Below are positions 44,670-53,040 of a stretch of 64,000 nt of DNA, in pieces. The stretch is from CANHEE01 sp049316985 (GTDB lineage: Bacteria > Bacteroidota > Bacteroidia > Chitinophagales > Saprospiraceae), in contig JBMOJB010000005.1 in assembly GCA_049316985.1 (NCBI GenBank), positions 1 to 64,000 on the forward strand. Direction: 5' to 3'. Every line of letters begins with the position of its first letter. Within the stretch, counting starts at the first letter, position 1. The position numbers and the translations under genes are program-made. Under the pieces are notes generated by a model. That model was not told where the DNA came from. It did no database searches and saw only the letters and a list, made by a program, of their open reading frames with translations.

Positions 44670-45122
44670 CTATTCCTTATTTTTAGAATCAATGACAATT
44701 GTGACTGGCCCATCATTTACCAAAGATACCTTCATATCGGCTCCAAACTCTCCAGTTTTTACCCCTTTGCCGGTAATTTCTAACAGTTGACTGACAAATT
44801 TTTCATATTTAGGAATGGCAAAATCCGGCTTTGCTGATCGCAGAAAGGACGGCCTATTTCCTTTTTTTGTGCTTGCAAATAGCGTAAATTGACTAATAAC
44901 CAATATTTCGCCGTCTATTTCCAAGAGCGACAAATTCATGAGCCCCTTGGCATCTGAAAAGATTCTGAGATTAGATATCTTGTTTGCAAGCCACACAATG
45001 TCTTCATCATCATCTGATTCTTCAACCCCGACCAGAATCAACAATCCCTTTCCAATAATAGATTTAACCTGTGTATTGATGGTTACTGCTGCTTCACTTA
45101 CACGTTGAATGACTACTCTCAT
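44670..45122 (-). CDS. dtd: D-aminoacyl-tRNA deacylase
   Basis: Removes D-amino acids (and glycine mischarged on tRNA-Ala) from tRNA, using an RNA-like chemistry in the cytoplasm. The protein has the standard 150 residues. The N-terminal MRVVIQRVSEAAVTI, the SQFTLFAS motif, the basic loop GNRPSF and the cross-subunit Gly-Pro motif NDGPVTI near the C-terminus are all intact. It is divergent from the E1 dehydrogenase gene. Confidence 0.96.
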   Translation of the reverse strand: MRVVIQRVSEAAVTINTQVKSIIGKGLLILVGVEESDDDEDIVWLANKISNLRIFSDAKGLMNLSLLEIDGEILVISQFTLFASTKKGNRPSFLRSAKPDFAIPKYEKFVSQLLEITGKGVKTGEFGADMKVSLVNDGPVTIVIDSKNKE

Positions 45123-45240
45123 AATGATAATTCCTTTAGCATATCAATTAAAAAATGCAATAATAATAAAAAAAGTGTGGAAAGCAGATTTAAGAATTCT
45201 AATGCCAACTTCAATTATGCCACTTTTTGGGAAAAACGCT

Positions 45241-45248
45241 TACCTTTG
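45241..45248 (+). promoter_or_regulatory. -7 promoter box (TACCTTTG) for the E1 dehydrogenase gene
   Basis: TACCTTTG 112 bases before the ATG at 45361, implying a leader of about 105 bases. The leader has one small CCCT/AGGG hairpin with a CATT loop. No well-spaced -33 element. Confidence 0.35.
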
Positions 45249-45360
45249 TGGCGAAAAGAAAACCCATGCCCTCATTAGGGTATCTATCAAACTTTTTATT
45301 AAGATTTCATTAATCTACCGTTCTTAGAAAGAATTATTTCAAAACTTACTTTCATAAAAA

Positions 45361-47781
45361 ATGACTGAAATAACTTCAAATCAAATATCTCACAAGAAAA
45401 CCGAAAATCAAGATTTCATAAAAAAAAATGAGCTATTACGTGACTACTGGCTTTGCAACATGAGTAGGGAGGCCAGTGTAATTGCGCGCAAAGAAGTATT
45501 GACGGGTAAAGCAAAGTTTGGAATTGTAGGAGATGGAAAGGAACTGCCACAAATTATAATGGCGAAAAACTTCAAGGAGGGCGACTGGAGATCAGGTTAT
45601 TACAGAGACCAAACTTTTATGTTTGCCAAAGGTCTGTGCACAATTGAAGAGTTTTTTGCCCAATTGTATGCTGATCCAATAAACGATCCGTTCTCGGGCG
45701 GGAGGCAAATGAACAATCATTTTAGCTCAAAAGCAGTTGATTCGCAAAATGGAGAATGGACCAATCACAAAGCGCTTTTCAATGTTTCGTCAGATAATTC
45801 AAATACTGCGGGACAAATGCCAAGGGCGTTGGGGCTCGCATTAGCATCAAAAAAATACCGACAGCATAAAACACTTTCAAGCAGTACCAATTTTTCAGAT
45901 GCTGGGAATGAAGTGGTTTTTGCGACAATTGGAGATGCAAGTACTTCGGAAGGTCACTTCTGGGAGACCATTAATGCTGCAGGTGTTCTGCAGGTACCCT
46001 TGGTTACATTTGTTTGGGATGACGGTTACGGAATCTCGGTTCCTACCAAATTTCAAACCACTAAAGGTTCGATTTCAAAAGTTCTCCAGGGTTTTAATAG
46101 CAATGAAGATGGCAACGGTGTCGATATTTATGTAGCTAAAGGCTGGGACTATGAAGAAATGAACCATGTTTTTGAAAATGCGGTCAAAAAAACAAGAGAA
46201 ACGCATATTCCCTGTCTTATACACGTCACTGAAGTAACACAACCACAAGGTCACTCAACATCGGGGTCACACGAAAGATACAAGGATGCAGAGAGACTAG
46301 AATTTGAGAAAACGCATGATTGTATCGTAAAGCTAAAAGAATACATTTTATCTACAGGTTTCGCTACTAATGAAGAGCTGGAAAAGATCGAGGCGGAAGC
46401 CAGAATTCATGCACGTGAAGGAAGGAGAAACGCTTGGACAAACTTCCATGGACAAGCACAAAAGTACCTTTACGATGTGATGGAGATTTACGATGTACTA
46501 ACTCAAAGTAGCGACATTCAGTACTTTGTGGAAGAGCAAAAAAAGGCTTTAAAAAGCCTCGTCGATCCACATTTAAGCGAAATTTCGAAAAACGTTCGTA
46601 TAACACTATTCAAAATAGGAAATCGAAACGTAGCGCAACCACTAAAGAATTGGTATGACAACATCTTGGCAAAAGCGGAAAATTGGTATCACGTTGATTT
46701 ATATAGCAGTTCTCCAAAAAGCGCGCTAAAAGTAAAGCCTGTAGCTCCCATTTTTTCACCGAGTAGCCAAACCAAAAGTGGATATGAAATAATCAATAAG
46801 TTCTTTGAAAAAGCATTCGAAAAATATCCTGAGACTTACGCTTTTGGGGAAGATGTGGGAAAAATCGGGGATGTCAATCAAGGATTCATGGGATTGCAGG
46901 AGAAATTTGGCGATGACCGAATCTTTGACGTAGGAATCCGGGAGCTGACTATCATGGGACAAGCACTGGGTATGTCGATGCGTGGGCTCAAGCCAATTGC
47001 TGAAATTCAATATCTTGATTACTTATACTATGGACTCGAACTTCTGGCAGACGACATGTCTTGTCTAAGATACCGTTCAAAAGGTTTGCAGCAGGCGCCG
47101 GCAATCATCCGTACAAGAGGACATCGCCTTGAAGGTATATGGCATTCCGGATCTCCACTTGGCATGATGATTCATTCTCTTCGAGGAATGTACATCTGCG
47201 TGCCCAGAAATTTTACTCAAGCGGCAGGAATGTACTGCACCTTATTGCAATCCGATGATCCGGCTATAGTAGTAGAACCACTCAACGCTTACCGGTTAAA
47301 AGAACAAATTGCTGACAACATTGGTGAATATTCAATCGAACTGGGAAAAGTTGATGTTTTACAAGAAGGAAGCGAGGTTACTTTGGTAACTTATGGTTCT
47401 TGTGTTCGAATCGCACAAGAGGCTGTTGCACTTCTTAACCAATATGGAATTTCCGTTGAATTGATAGATGTTCAAACACTGCTTCCTTTCGATAGGAATG
47501 GCGATATTTCAAAATCGCTTTTAAAAACAAGCAGAATTGTTTTTCTGGATGAAGATGTGCCAGGTGGAGCAACTTCTTACATGATGCAGGAAGTGATCGA
47601 AAAGCAAGGCGGATATCGTTTCCTTGACTCAGCTCCTTTAACAATTACAGCAGCGGCACATAGACCTCCTTTTGGCTCAGATGGAGATTACTTTTCAAAA
47701 CCAAGCTCGGAAGATGTATTCGAGAAGATTTATAAACTGATGATGGAAGTCGAACCAGCAAGATTTGTTAATGTGTTTTAA
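45361..47781 (+). CDS. 2-oxo acid dehydrogenase E1, fused alpha and beta subunits
   Basis: Thiamine-diphosphate E1 component of a branched-chain or pyruvate-type dehydrogenase complex, with alpha (about 1-400) and beta (about 475-806) subunits in one 806-residue chain, an arrangement common in Bacteroidota. The alpha part has the TPP-binding region with GDA at 191-193 and the paired Asp220-Asp221 (VWDDGYGIS) in place of the textbook GDG...NN. The beta part shows FGEDVGKIGDVNQGF, RIFDVGIRELT and the C-terminal transketolase domain (VTLVTYGSC, ELIDVQTLLPFD). E2 and E3 genes are not in the window, so the precise substrate is unresolved. A terminator follows. Confidence 0.93.
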   Translation: MTEITSNQISHKKTENQDFIKKNELLRDYWLCNMSREASVIARKEVLTGKAKFGIVGDGKELPQIIMAKNFKEGDWRSGYYRDQTFMFAKGLCTIEEFFAQLYADPINDPFSGGRQMNNHFSSKAVDSQNGEWTNHKALFNVSSDNSNTAGQMPRALGLALASKKYRQHKTLSSSTNFSDAGNEVVFATIGDASTSEGHFWETINAAGVLQVPLVTFVWDDGYGISVPTKFQTTKGSISKVLQGFNSNEDGNGVDIYVAKGWDYEEMNHVFENAVKKTRETHIPCLIHVTEVTQPQGHSTSGSHERYKDAERLEFEKTHDCIVKLKEYILSTGFATNEELEKIEAEARIHAREGRRNAWTNFHGQAQKYLYDVMEIYDVLTQSSDIQYFVEEQKKALKSLVDPHLSEISKNVRITLFKIGNRNVAQPLKNWYDNILAKAENWYHVDLYSSSPKSALKVKPVAPIFSPSSQTKSGYEIINKFFEKAFEKYPETYAFGEDVGKIGDVNQGFMGLQEKFGDDRIFDVGIRELTIMGQALGMSMRGLKPIAEIQYLDYLYYGLELLADDMSCLRYRSKGLQQAPAIIRTRGHRLEGIWHSGSPLGMMIHSLRGMYICVPRNFTQAAGMYCTLLQSDDPAIVVEPLNAYRLKEQIADNIGEYSIELGKVDVLQEGSEVTLVTYGSCVRIAQEAVALLNQYGISVELIDVQTLLPFDRNGDISKSLLKTSRIVFLDEDVPGGATSYMMQEVIEKQGGYRFLDSAPLTITAAAHRPPFGSDGDYFSKPSSEDVFEKIYKLMMEVEPARFVNVF

Positions 47782-47820
47782 TACGGTGCGTCAACCTGTT
47801 AGCATTGATTACCAATAAAA

Positions 47821-47856
47821 AAAACCGCTAGGATTATTTTTCTAGCGGCTTTTTTT
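47821..47856 (+). terminator. Intrinsic terminator after the E1 dehydrogenase gene
   Basis: CCGCTAG (47825-47831) pairs with CTAGCGG (47842-47848), extended by A/T pairs outside one mismatch, then a run of eight T. Confidence 0.9.
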
Positions 47857-47946
47857 TCCTCAATCAGAAAAAATATCACATTAGCAAAATTTGGCATGTA
47901 TATTGCAGTAAATAAAAAAGAAATCTAAGCTACAAAAAATCTATCT

Positions 47947-47990
47947 AAACCTGAGTTTATGTCCCCCCACAACTCGGGGTTTTTTATTTT
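47947..47990. terminator. Second hairpin terminator, downstream of ald
   Basis: AAACCTGAGTT (47947-47957) and AACTCGGGGTTT (47971-47982) pair apart from a 1/2-base internal loop; the plus-strand tail is TTTTTATTTTT. It adjoins the ald stop codon, so on the minus strand it can end ald transcripts. The plus-strand polarity is stronger. Confidence 0.6.
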
Positions 47991-49213
47991 TACAAGTTTG
48001 AAGTGAGAAGTAAATCCAAATTTGTTGTTTTTATTCCAAATCTGCTACCTATATAGTCATTGGTTACATGTCCCTTGAATGTGTACACACCATGTCTCAA
48101 CCCATGATCCGAATAAAGCAAGTCTTCAATACTTCCCGTAAATTGAGTTTTAAGTAACAGTGGAGTCAGAATATTACTAACAGCCATTGAAGCAGTACGT
48201 GGTGTTCTTGAAGCTATATTGGGGACACAATAGTGAATAACGCCATGTTTGATAAATGTCGGTTTATCATGCGAGGTTACTTCTGATGTCGCAAAACAAC
48301 CACCTTGATCAATACTTACGTCAATAATTACAGCACCAGGCTTCATTTTCAGGACCATATCTTCCTGCACAATCATGGGAGCTCTCCCTGATTTAGAATG
48401 AATTGCACCAATAGCTACATCGGCAGTAAGTAATTCGCTCTCAAGTGTATAAGGGTCAATCGATGACGTATAAAGCTGCCGTCCGATTTGCTTTTGCAAG
48501 CGCATTAATTTGTAGATATTATTATCAAAAATCCTGATTTCTGCACCCAAGCCTAATGCTGCTCTGCTGGCAAACTCAGCTACTACTCCAGCTCCCAGAA
48601 TAACTACTTTAGCAGGGGCAACTCCTGATACCCCACCAAGCAAAATCCCTGAGCCTCCTTGTGTCTTTGTAAGTAATTCTGCCGCAGATTGTATCGCACT
48701 TATTCCAGCGATTTCGCTCATAATCCTAACTATTGGAAAGCTGCCATCTTGGTCCTGCATGTATTCCATAGCTAGCGCAATTACCCTTTTCTGTTTCAGT
48801 TGCAGAATATAATTGACATCAATAGTGGCAAGTTGCAAAGGAGAAATGAGAATTTGATTAGGGTGCATCAAATTAATTTCATCTAAAGTTGGAGGTGCTA
48901 CTTTTAGCAAAATATTACATTTGAAGACCTCTGTAATTTCAAATACAACTTCTGCTCCGGCTTCTGAAAAATCTCTGTCAGAATAATTAGATTTCATTCC
49001 GGCTCCCGCTTCAATAATGACTCGGTGACCATGTGCAACTAAAGTTGTAACAGACGAAGGCACAAGCGCAACTCTATTTTCTTGAAGCGTACTTTCTTTC
49101 GGTATACCAATGAAAAGAGATTTTTGCCGATAATGAATTTCAAGGGTCTCTGTCTGCGTATGCCACTCAGTGTGTAACAGAGGTGAAATACTAATTTTTG
49201 GTTGATCTCCCAT
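47990..49213 (-). CDS. ald: Alanine dehydrogenase
   Basis: NAD-dependent interconversion of L-alanine and pyruvate plus ammonia. The N-terminal substrate domain has GIPKESTLQENRVALVP, and the NAD-binding Rossmann fold has VVILGAGVVAEFASRAALGLGAEI. The C-terminal VIIDVSIDQGGCF and HYCVPNIASRTPRTAS segments are characteristic of the alanine dehydrogenase/transhydrogenase family. The 407-residue form with about 30 extra N-terminal residues is usual in Bacteroidota. It has its own full-consensus promoter, which starts inside the osmC gene. Proton-translocating transhydrogenase PntA is excluded by the length and lack of membrane helices. Confidence 0.93.
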   Translation of the reverse strand: MGDQPKISISPLLHTEWHTQTETLEIHYRQKSLFIGIPKESTLQENRVALVPSSVTTLVAHGHRVIIEAGAGMKSNYSDRDFSEAGAEVVFEITEVFKCNILLKVAPPTLDEINLMHPNQILISPLQLATIDVNYILQLKQKRVIALAMEYMQDQDGSFPIVRIMSEIAGISAIQSAAELLTKTQGGSGILLGGVSGVAPAKVVILGAGVVAEFASRAALGLGAEIRIFDNNIYKLMRLQKQIGRQLYTSSIDPYTLESELLTADVAIGAIHSKSGRAPMIVQEDMVLKMKPGAVIIDVSIDQGGCFATSEVTSHDKPTFIKHGVIHYCVPNIASRTPRTASMAVSNILTPLLLKTQFTGSIEDLLYSDHGLRHGVYTFKGHVTNDYIGSRFGIKTTNLDLLLTSNL

Positions 49214-49236
49214 ATTTTTCGCTTTGGAATATAGAA

Positions 49237-49267
49237 CAAAGATAGTTTTTTTTCAAAAACTACCAAA
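49237..49267 (-). promoter_or_regulatory. Full-consensus promoter for ald
   Basis: On the minus strand TTTG (49264-49267), a 19-base spacer and TATCTTTG (49237-49244), 23 bases before the ald start. The -33 element lies in the last codons of osmC. Confidence 0.7.
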
Positions 49268-49664
49268 CAAACTCAATCGCTTGTTCCAAATCCGGATGAA
49301 GACTCTTACTTATGGGACATGCATACGCTATTTTTTCCAAAATCTGCTTTTCTTCTTCTGTGTAGTCATTGGAGGGCATAGTAATACGGACTTCGATTCT
49401 GACAATTCTTCTTGGTGGATCACTAGACATAATTTTTTGCACTGTAGCACTGGCGCCATCGATTGTAAGCCCCCTGCTCATTGTTCCAATTGCCATAGTT
49501 GTCAACATACAACTTCCAAGTGCAGTAGCCATCAAATCTGTTGGGGAAGAAGCCAGCCCTTTTCCATGATTATCTGTTGGGGCATCCGTTAGGACAGCGC
49601 TTCCGGATTGTATATGTACCATTTCAGTGCGTAAATCACCGAGGTAAGTAATTTTTGAAGTCAT
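49260..49664 (-). CDS. OsmC/Ohr family peroxiredoxin-like protein
   Basis: Thiol-dependent hydroperoxide reductase of 134 residues. The two redox cysteines are Cys52 (ALGSCMLTTM) and Cys116 (YACPISKSLHP), in the normal OsmC spacing. The ATG at 49664 gives the conventional short N-terminus; a frame extension of 24 codons upstream runs through the dnaN terminator and is not credible. It sits between dnaN and ald on the same strand, but the terminator upstream and the ald promoter downstream suggest it is transcribed alone or reads into ald. Confidence 0.9.
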   Translation of the reverse strand: MTSKITYLGDLRTEMVHIQSGSAVLTDAPTDNHGKGLASSPTDLMATALGSCMLTTMAIGTMSRGLTIDGASATVQKIMSSDPPRRIVRIEVRITMPSNDYTEEEKQILEKIAYACPISKSLHPDLEQAIEFVW

Positions 49665-49715
49665 ACGAATTAGATCATTTGAAAAATTAATAAAAAACAC
49701 TGGACAATAGACAAT

Positions 49716-49760
49716 AAAAAAGGCAAAAAACACCATTTCTGGAAGCTTTTTGCCTTTTTA
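49716..49760 (-). terminator. Intrinsic terminator after dnaN
   Basis: AAAAAGGCAAAAA-type arm (49716-49730) pairs with TTTTTGCCTTTTT (49747-49759). On the minus strand it follows the dnaN stop by about 15 bases. Confidence 0.8.
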
Positions 49761-49774
49761 TAAATTCTCAAATG

Positions 49775-50887
49775 TTAATTGCTCAACATTACCGGCATTA
49801 CCAACATTAAAATTGTGCAACCATCATTTTGTTCAGATGGCAACAAAATTCCAGCTCTTGTTGGTGTTGAAAGTTCTAGTTTTACTTCATCAGACTCCAG
49901 CACAGTTAACATTTCTATGACAAATTTGGCATTGAATCCAATCGTTAGCGGGCTTCCTTCATATGTACAAGGCAACTGCTCCGTTGCTTCATTGGAAAAG
50001 TCAAGATCTTGAGAAGAGATATTTAAACTGCCATCATTAATGTTCAAAATAACCTGATTTGTAGTCTTGTTGGCATAAATAGAAATTCTTTTTAGCGAAT
50101 TCTGAAAGTCCATTCGATTAACCGTCAACAAATTGGGGTTTTCAACCGGTATAACTGCGTTGTAATCAGGGTATTTCTGGTCGATAAGCCGACAAACAAG
50201 TTTCGTATTCCCAAAATTAAAAAATGCATTTGACTTATTGAATGACAATTCTACTTCTCCACTTTGAGGAAGTGCATTCTTTAATAAATTTAGTGCTTTT
50301 TTGGGCAGGATAAATGTACTACTAAAATCACCTTGCACATTATGCACCGTATACTTTACCAATTTGTGTGCATCAGTTGCTACAAAAATTATTCGTCCTG
50401 ACTCAACTTGAAAATACACCCCCGTCATTGCCGGACGCAAATCATCATTGCTGGTTGCAAAAAGCGTTTTAGATATGGCTTGACTTAAGTCGTAAGCGCT
50501 TAATGTAACTGTTTCCACTGTATCCGGTTCCGGAATACTTGGATAATCCTCACCATTTTCTCCAGAGAGCCTGTATTTTCCATAGGCCGAAGTAATTTCA
50601 ATTCCAAAAATCTCATTGAACGAAAAACTAATCGGCTGTTGAGGAAGGGCTTTTAAGGTATCCATCAAGATTTTAGCAGGAACAGCGATTGAACCATTTC
50701 CATCTGAATTTACGTCAATATCTGTCCGAACAGACGTCTCAAGGTCTGTTGCCGCAATGGTTAATTTATTATCCTGAATATTGAATAAAAAATCTTCCAA
50801 TATAGGCAAAACAGGATTCGAAGCGATAGCCCCGCTTACCAACTGCAGTTGTTTGAGTAGATCTGATGAGGAAACGCTAAATTTCAT
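49775..50887 (-). CDS. dnaN: DNA polymerase III sliding clamp (beta subunit)
   Basis: Ring-shaped processivity clamp of the replicative polymerase. The 370-residue protein shows three repeats of the clamp fold: N-terminal MKFSVSSSDLLKQLQLVSGAI, central DLSQAISKTLFATSNDDLRPAMTGVYF and a C-terminal part ending ILMLVMPVMLSN, which corresponds to the usual hydrophobic C-terminal clamp segment. A full promoter lies upstream. dnaA, recF and an origin are not in the window, so dnaN stands apart from the classical dnaA-dnaN cluster here. Confidence 0.96.
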   Translation of the reverse strand: MKFSVSSSDLLKQLQLVSGAIASNPVLPILEDFLFNIQDNKLTIAATDLETSVRTDIDVNSDGNGSIAVPAKILMDTLKALPQQPISFSFNEIFGIEITSAYGKYRLSGENGEDYPSIPEPDTVETVTLSAYDLSQAISKTLFATSNDDLRPAMTGVYFQVESGRIIFVATDAHKLVKYTVHNVQGDFSSTFILPKKALNLLKNALPQSGEVELSFNKSNAFFNFGNTKLVCRLIDQKYPDYNAVIPVENPNLLTVNRMDFQNSLKRISIYANKTTNQVILNINDGSLNISSQDLDFSNEATEQLPCTYEGSPLTIGFNAKFVIEMLTVLESDEVKLELSTPTRAGILLPSEQNDGCTILMLVMPVMLSN

Positions 50888-50926
50888 AAATTAATTAACT
50901 TTTAAACTTTTATACATTTAAGCTGG

Positions 50927-50957
50927 CAAATATAGTGCCTTCCCGCATTAATTTCAA
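50927..50957 (-). promoter_or_regulatory. Bacteroidota-type promoter for dnaN
   Basis: On the minus strand TTG (50955-50957), a 20-base spacer and TATATTTG (50927-50934), 39 bases before the dnaN start codon. Confidence 0.65.
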
Positions 50958-51041
50958 TGAAAGATGCTAACATTTTGTGGAAAAGGTACTTATTTTATAC
51001 AGCTTTGAATCTTCGATGAGTATTTTCTTCCAATCAAGGTC

Positions 51042-51049
51042 TATCTTTG
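51042..51049 (+). promoter_or_regulatory. -7 promoter box (TATCTTTG) for aroB
   Basis: TATCTTTG 28 bases before the aroB ATG at 51078. No TTG at standard distance. Confidence 0.5.
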
Positions 51050-51077
51050 TCGCATTTGAATTAATTTTCACGAAAAC

Positions 51078-52184
51078 ATGTCATCCACCAGTAATAATAT
51101 TAAAATTCAGAATCATATAAAACCCTCAAATTCTGAAGGCTATACTATTTTCCCCGGCACTTTAGCGAAGTCCTGGAAGGATTGGTTCTCTCAAAGATCA
51201 TACAGCTCTATTTTCATTTTAGTTGATGAAAATACGAAGGAAAAATGTTTGCCTGTTTTTTTAGCTAAAACCGAAATCCATTCCTACCTTCTTATTGAAA
51301 TTGAATCCGGCGAAAGCAACAAAACCATATCCACGTGTGAAAAAATATGGTCCCAAATGATGAAGTTTTCTGCGGATAGAAAATCGCTCTGTATAAATTT
51401 GGGGGGGGGAGTAATTGGTGACATGGGTGGTTTCTGCGCGTCAACTTATAAGCGGGGAATAGATTTTGTACAAGTTCCTACTACACTCTTGGCGCAAGTT
51501 GATGCTTCAATTGGCGGAAAACTGGGAATCGACTTCAATAATATAAAAAATGGAATCGGGATTTTTCAAAACCCGGTCGCAGTGTTTATTGACATAGATT
51601 TCTTAGCTTCTCTGCCAGAAAGAGAATTAAAAAGCGGGTTTGCCGAAATGCTTAAACATGCCCTCATTTCAAGTGAGCGTGATTGGGCCCTTTTATCAAA
51701 GGAGCTTCCTGAAGTTAATGCTGCGCTGATTTACAATATCGCAAATTCACTAAAAATAAAAAAAGCATTTATAGATAAAGATCCTTTTGAAGAAAACATC
51801 CGAAAAGCACTAAATTTCGGACATACTATTGGTCATGCCATTGAAAGCTACTATATTCTGCATAAAAATCCAATCTTACATGGAGAAGCAATTGCCATAG
51901 GAATAGTATGTGAATCTTATTTGTCAGCGATAGTGCTTGGCTTTCCTATTGAGCAATTAGAAAAGATTGTTTTGGGCTTTTCCAAAATCTTTCCAAAGGT
52001 TGAACTTCCTGAAAATTCTTTTGATTATCTAATTGAATTGATGCATCAGGATAAAAAAAATGAAAAGAATTTTGTCAACTTCACGCTACTCCTCGAAATA
52101 GGGAAAGCGAAAATCAATCAATATCCGGATAAAATACTAATTTGTAATAGCTTAAAATACTACCTTCAAAATTACCCAGATTAA
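51078..52184 (+). CDS. aroB: 3-dehydroquinate synthase
   Basis: Second step of the shikimate pathway, converting DAHP to 3-dehydroquinate with NAD and a divalent metal. The NAD-binding loop NLGGGVIGDMGG is at about residues 107-118. The metal site Glu/His/His residues are in GFAEMLKHAL, GHTIGHAIE and LHGEAIAIG. The 368-residue length is slightly above the usual 340-360. The Gly-Gly-Gly of the NAD loop is encoded by an uninterrupted run of nine G (51401-51409). The reading frame is intact. The next gene, a lipoprotein, starts one base after the stop. aroA is at 57340. Confidence 0.96.
   Translation: MSSTSNNIKIQNHIKPSNSEGYTIFPGTLAKSWKDWFSQRSYSSIFILVDENTKEKCLPVFLAKTEIHSYLLIEIESGESNKTISTCEKIWSQMMKFSADRKSLCINLGGGVIGDMGGFCASTYKRGIDFVQVPTTLLAQVDASIGGKLGIDFNNIKNGIGIFQNPVAVFIDIDFLASLPERELKSGFAEMLKHALISSERDWALLSKELPEVNAALIYNIANSLKIKKAFIDKDPFEENIRKALNFGHTIGHAIESYYILHKNPILHGEAIAIGIVCESYLSAIVLGFPIEQLEKIVLGFSKIFPKVELPENSFDYLIELMHQDKKNEKNFVNFTLLLEIGKAKINQYPDKILICNSLKYYLQNYPD
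51401..51409 (+). repeat. Nine-G homopolymer inside aroB
   Basis: An uninterrupted G9 tract spanning codons for Leu108 to Gly111 of aroB, in a genome where long G runs are rare. Such tracts are prone to slipped-strand length change. Confidence 0.95.
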
Positions 52185-52185
52185 G

Positions 52186-52923
52186 ATGAAACCAATAATT
52201 GCAAATTTAATTCGACTGTCGCTTCTGACGATAACAATAATCACCGCCTGCAAAGATGAAAAAGATATTTCAGGGTACTATTTTCCAGTTAATGCGCTGA
52301 AAGAAGGAAAAGTCTATGAGTATCGTTTCGTTGGAAAACCGGACGTTTTACCCGAATATTGGTATCATATCACAGTAAATGCCGACCCTAAATCGAGTGA
52401 AAAAAAGGGAAGATACTTTGTTAGTACTTTGTATGGGCCGGAAATGGAACCCAAACAACTCGTTAGCGAAGAAGTTGTCAGCAATGGTATGCTGTTAGAC
52501 GAATTACATCTTTATTTTAAAGACAGTATAGGCAAATTTGTAAAAGTTGATCCGGTGATTATTTCAAGGAACGTGTATCCTTTCCAATTTCAAGATACAA
52601 CTACTAAATATTTCTATAAAATCTTTTTTAAAAACCCTTTTGATTCACTGCAGACAACATACTTAACAAGGACCAGAACCTACAAAGGGAAAACAACCTA
52701 TGCATACAAGGGAAAAGATTATGATTGCGTGGAATTTGCATTAGAAGAGAAGTATGCAGATGATAAGGAAGGTCGTTGGGAAAAAATTGTATATGGCAAA
52801 GAATTATATGCAAAAGGGATTGGACTTATCTACTATAAAAAAGGCTTACAGGCGGACTTTAATTTAGAATACGAACTAGCAGATATATACACCCAGGAAG
52901 AACTTGAAAAGAAATTAAAATGA
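52186..52923 (+). CDS. Hypothetical lipoprotein downstream of aroB
   Basis: A 245-residue predicted lipoprotein with lipobox Cys22 (IITACKDE). I do not recognise the family. The sequence is beta-rich with many Tyr and Lys residues (EGKVYEYRFVGKPD, TYKGKTTYAYKGKDYDCVEF). The start codon is one base after the aroB stop, so it is translated from the aroB transcript. No catalytic motif is visible; outer-membrane or periplasmic location is predicted. Confidence 0.75.
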   Translation: MKPIIANLIRLSLLTITIITACKDEKDISGYYFPVNALKEGKVYEYRFVGKPDVLPEYWYHITVNADPKSSEKKGRYFVSTLYGPEMEPKQLVSEEVVSNGMLLDELHLYFKDSIGKFVKVDPVIISRNVYPFQFQDTTTKYFYKIFFKNPFDSLQTTYLTRTRTYKGKTTYAYKGKDYDCVEFALEEKYADDKEGRWEKIVYGKELYAKGIGLIYYKKGLQADFNLEYELADIYTQEELEKKLK

Positions 52924-53009
52924 TACAACTATTTTGCAGAATAATACCTCTTTACTAACTAATACGCAGATAATCAAGTTAAAAATATTTTTATTTCAAA
53001 AAATTGCTG

Positions 53010-53017
53010 TATCTTTG
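53010..53017 (+). promoter_or_regulatory. -7 promoter box (TATCTTTG) for the bamD operon
   Basis: TATCTTTG 23 bases before the bamD ATG at 53041. No TTG at standard distance. Confidence 0.55.
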
Positions 53018-53040
53018 CAGGCTGAATTCAAAAATTCACT

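Noticed and set aside
51401..51409. Frameshift caused by the G run in aroB
   Set aside because: The reading frame continues through all DHQS motifs to a normal C-terminus, so the gene is intact as sequenced.
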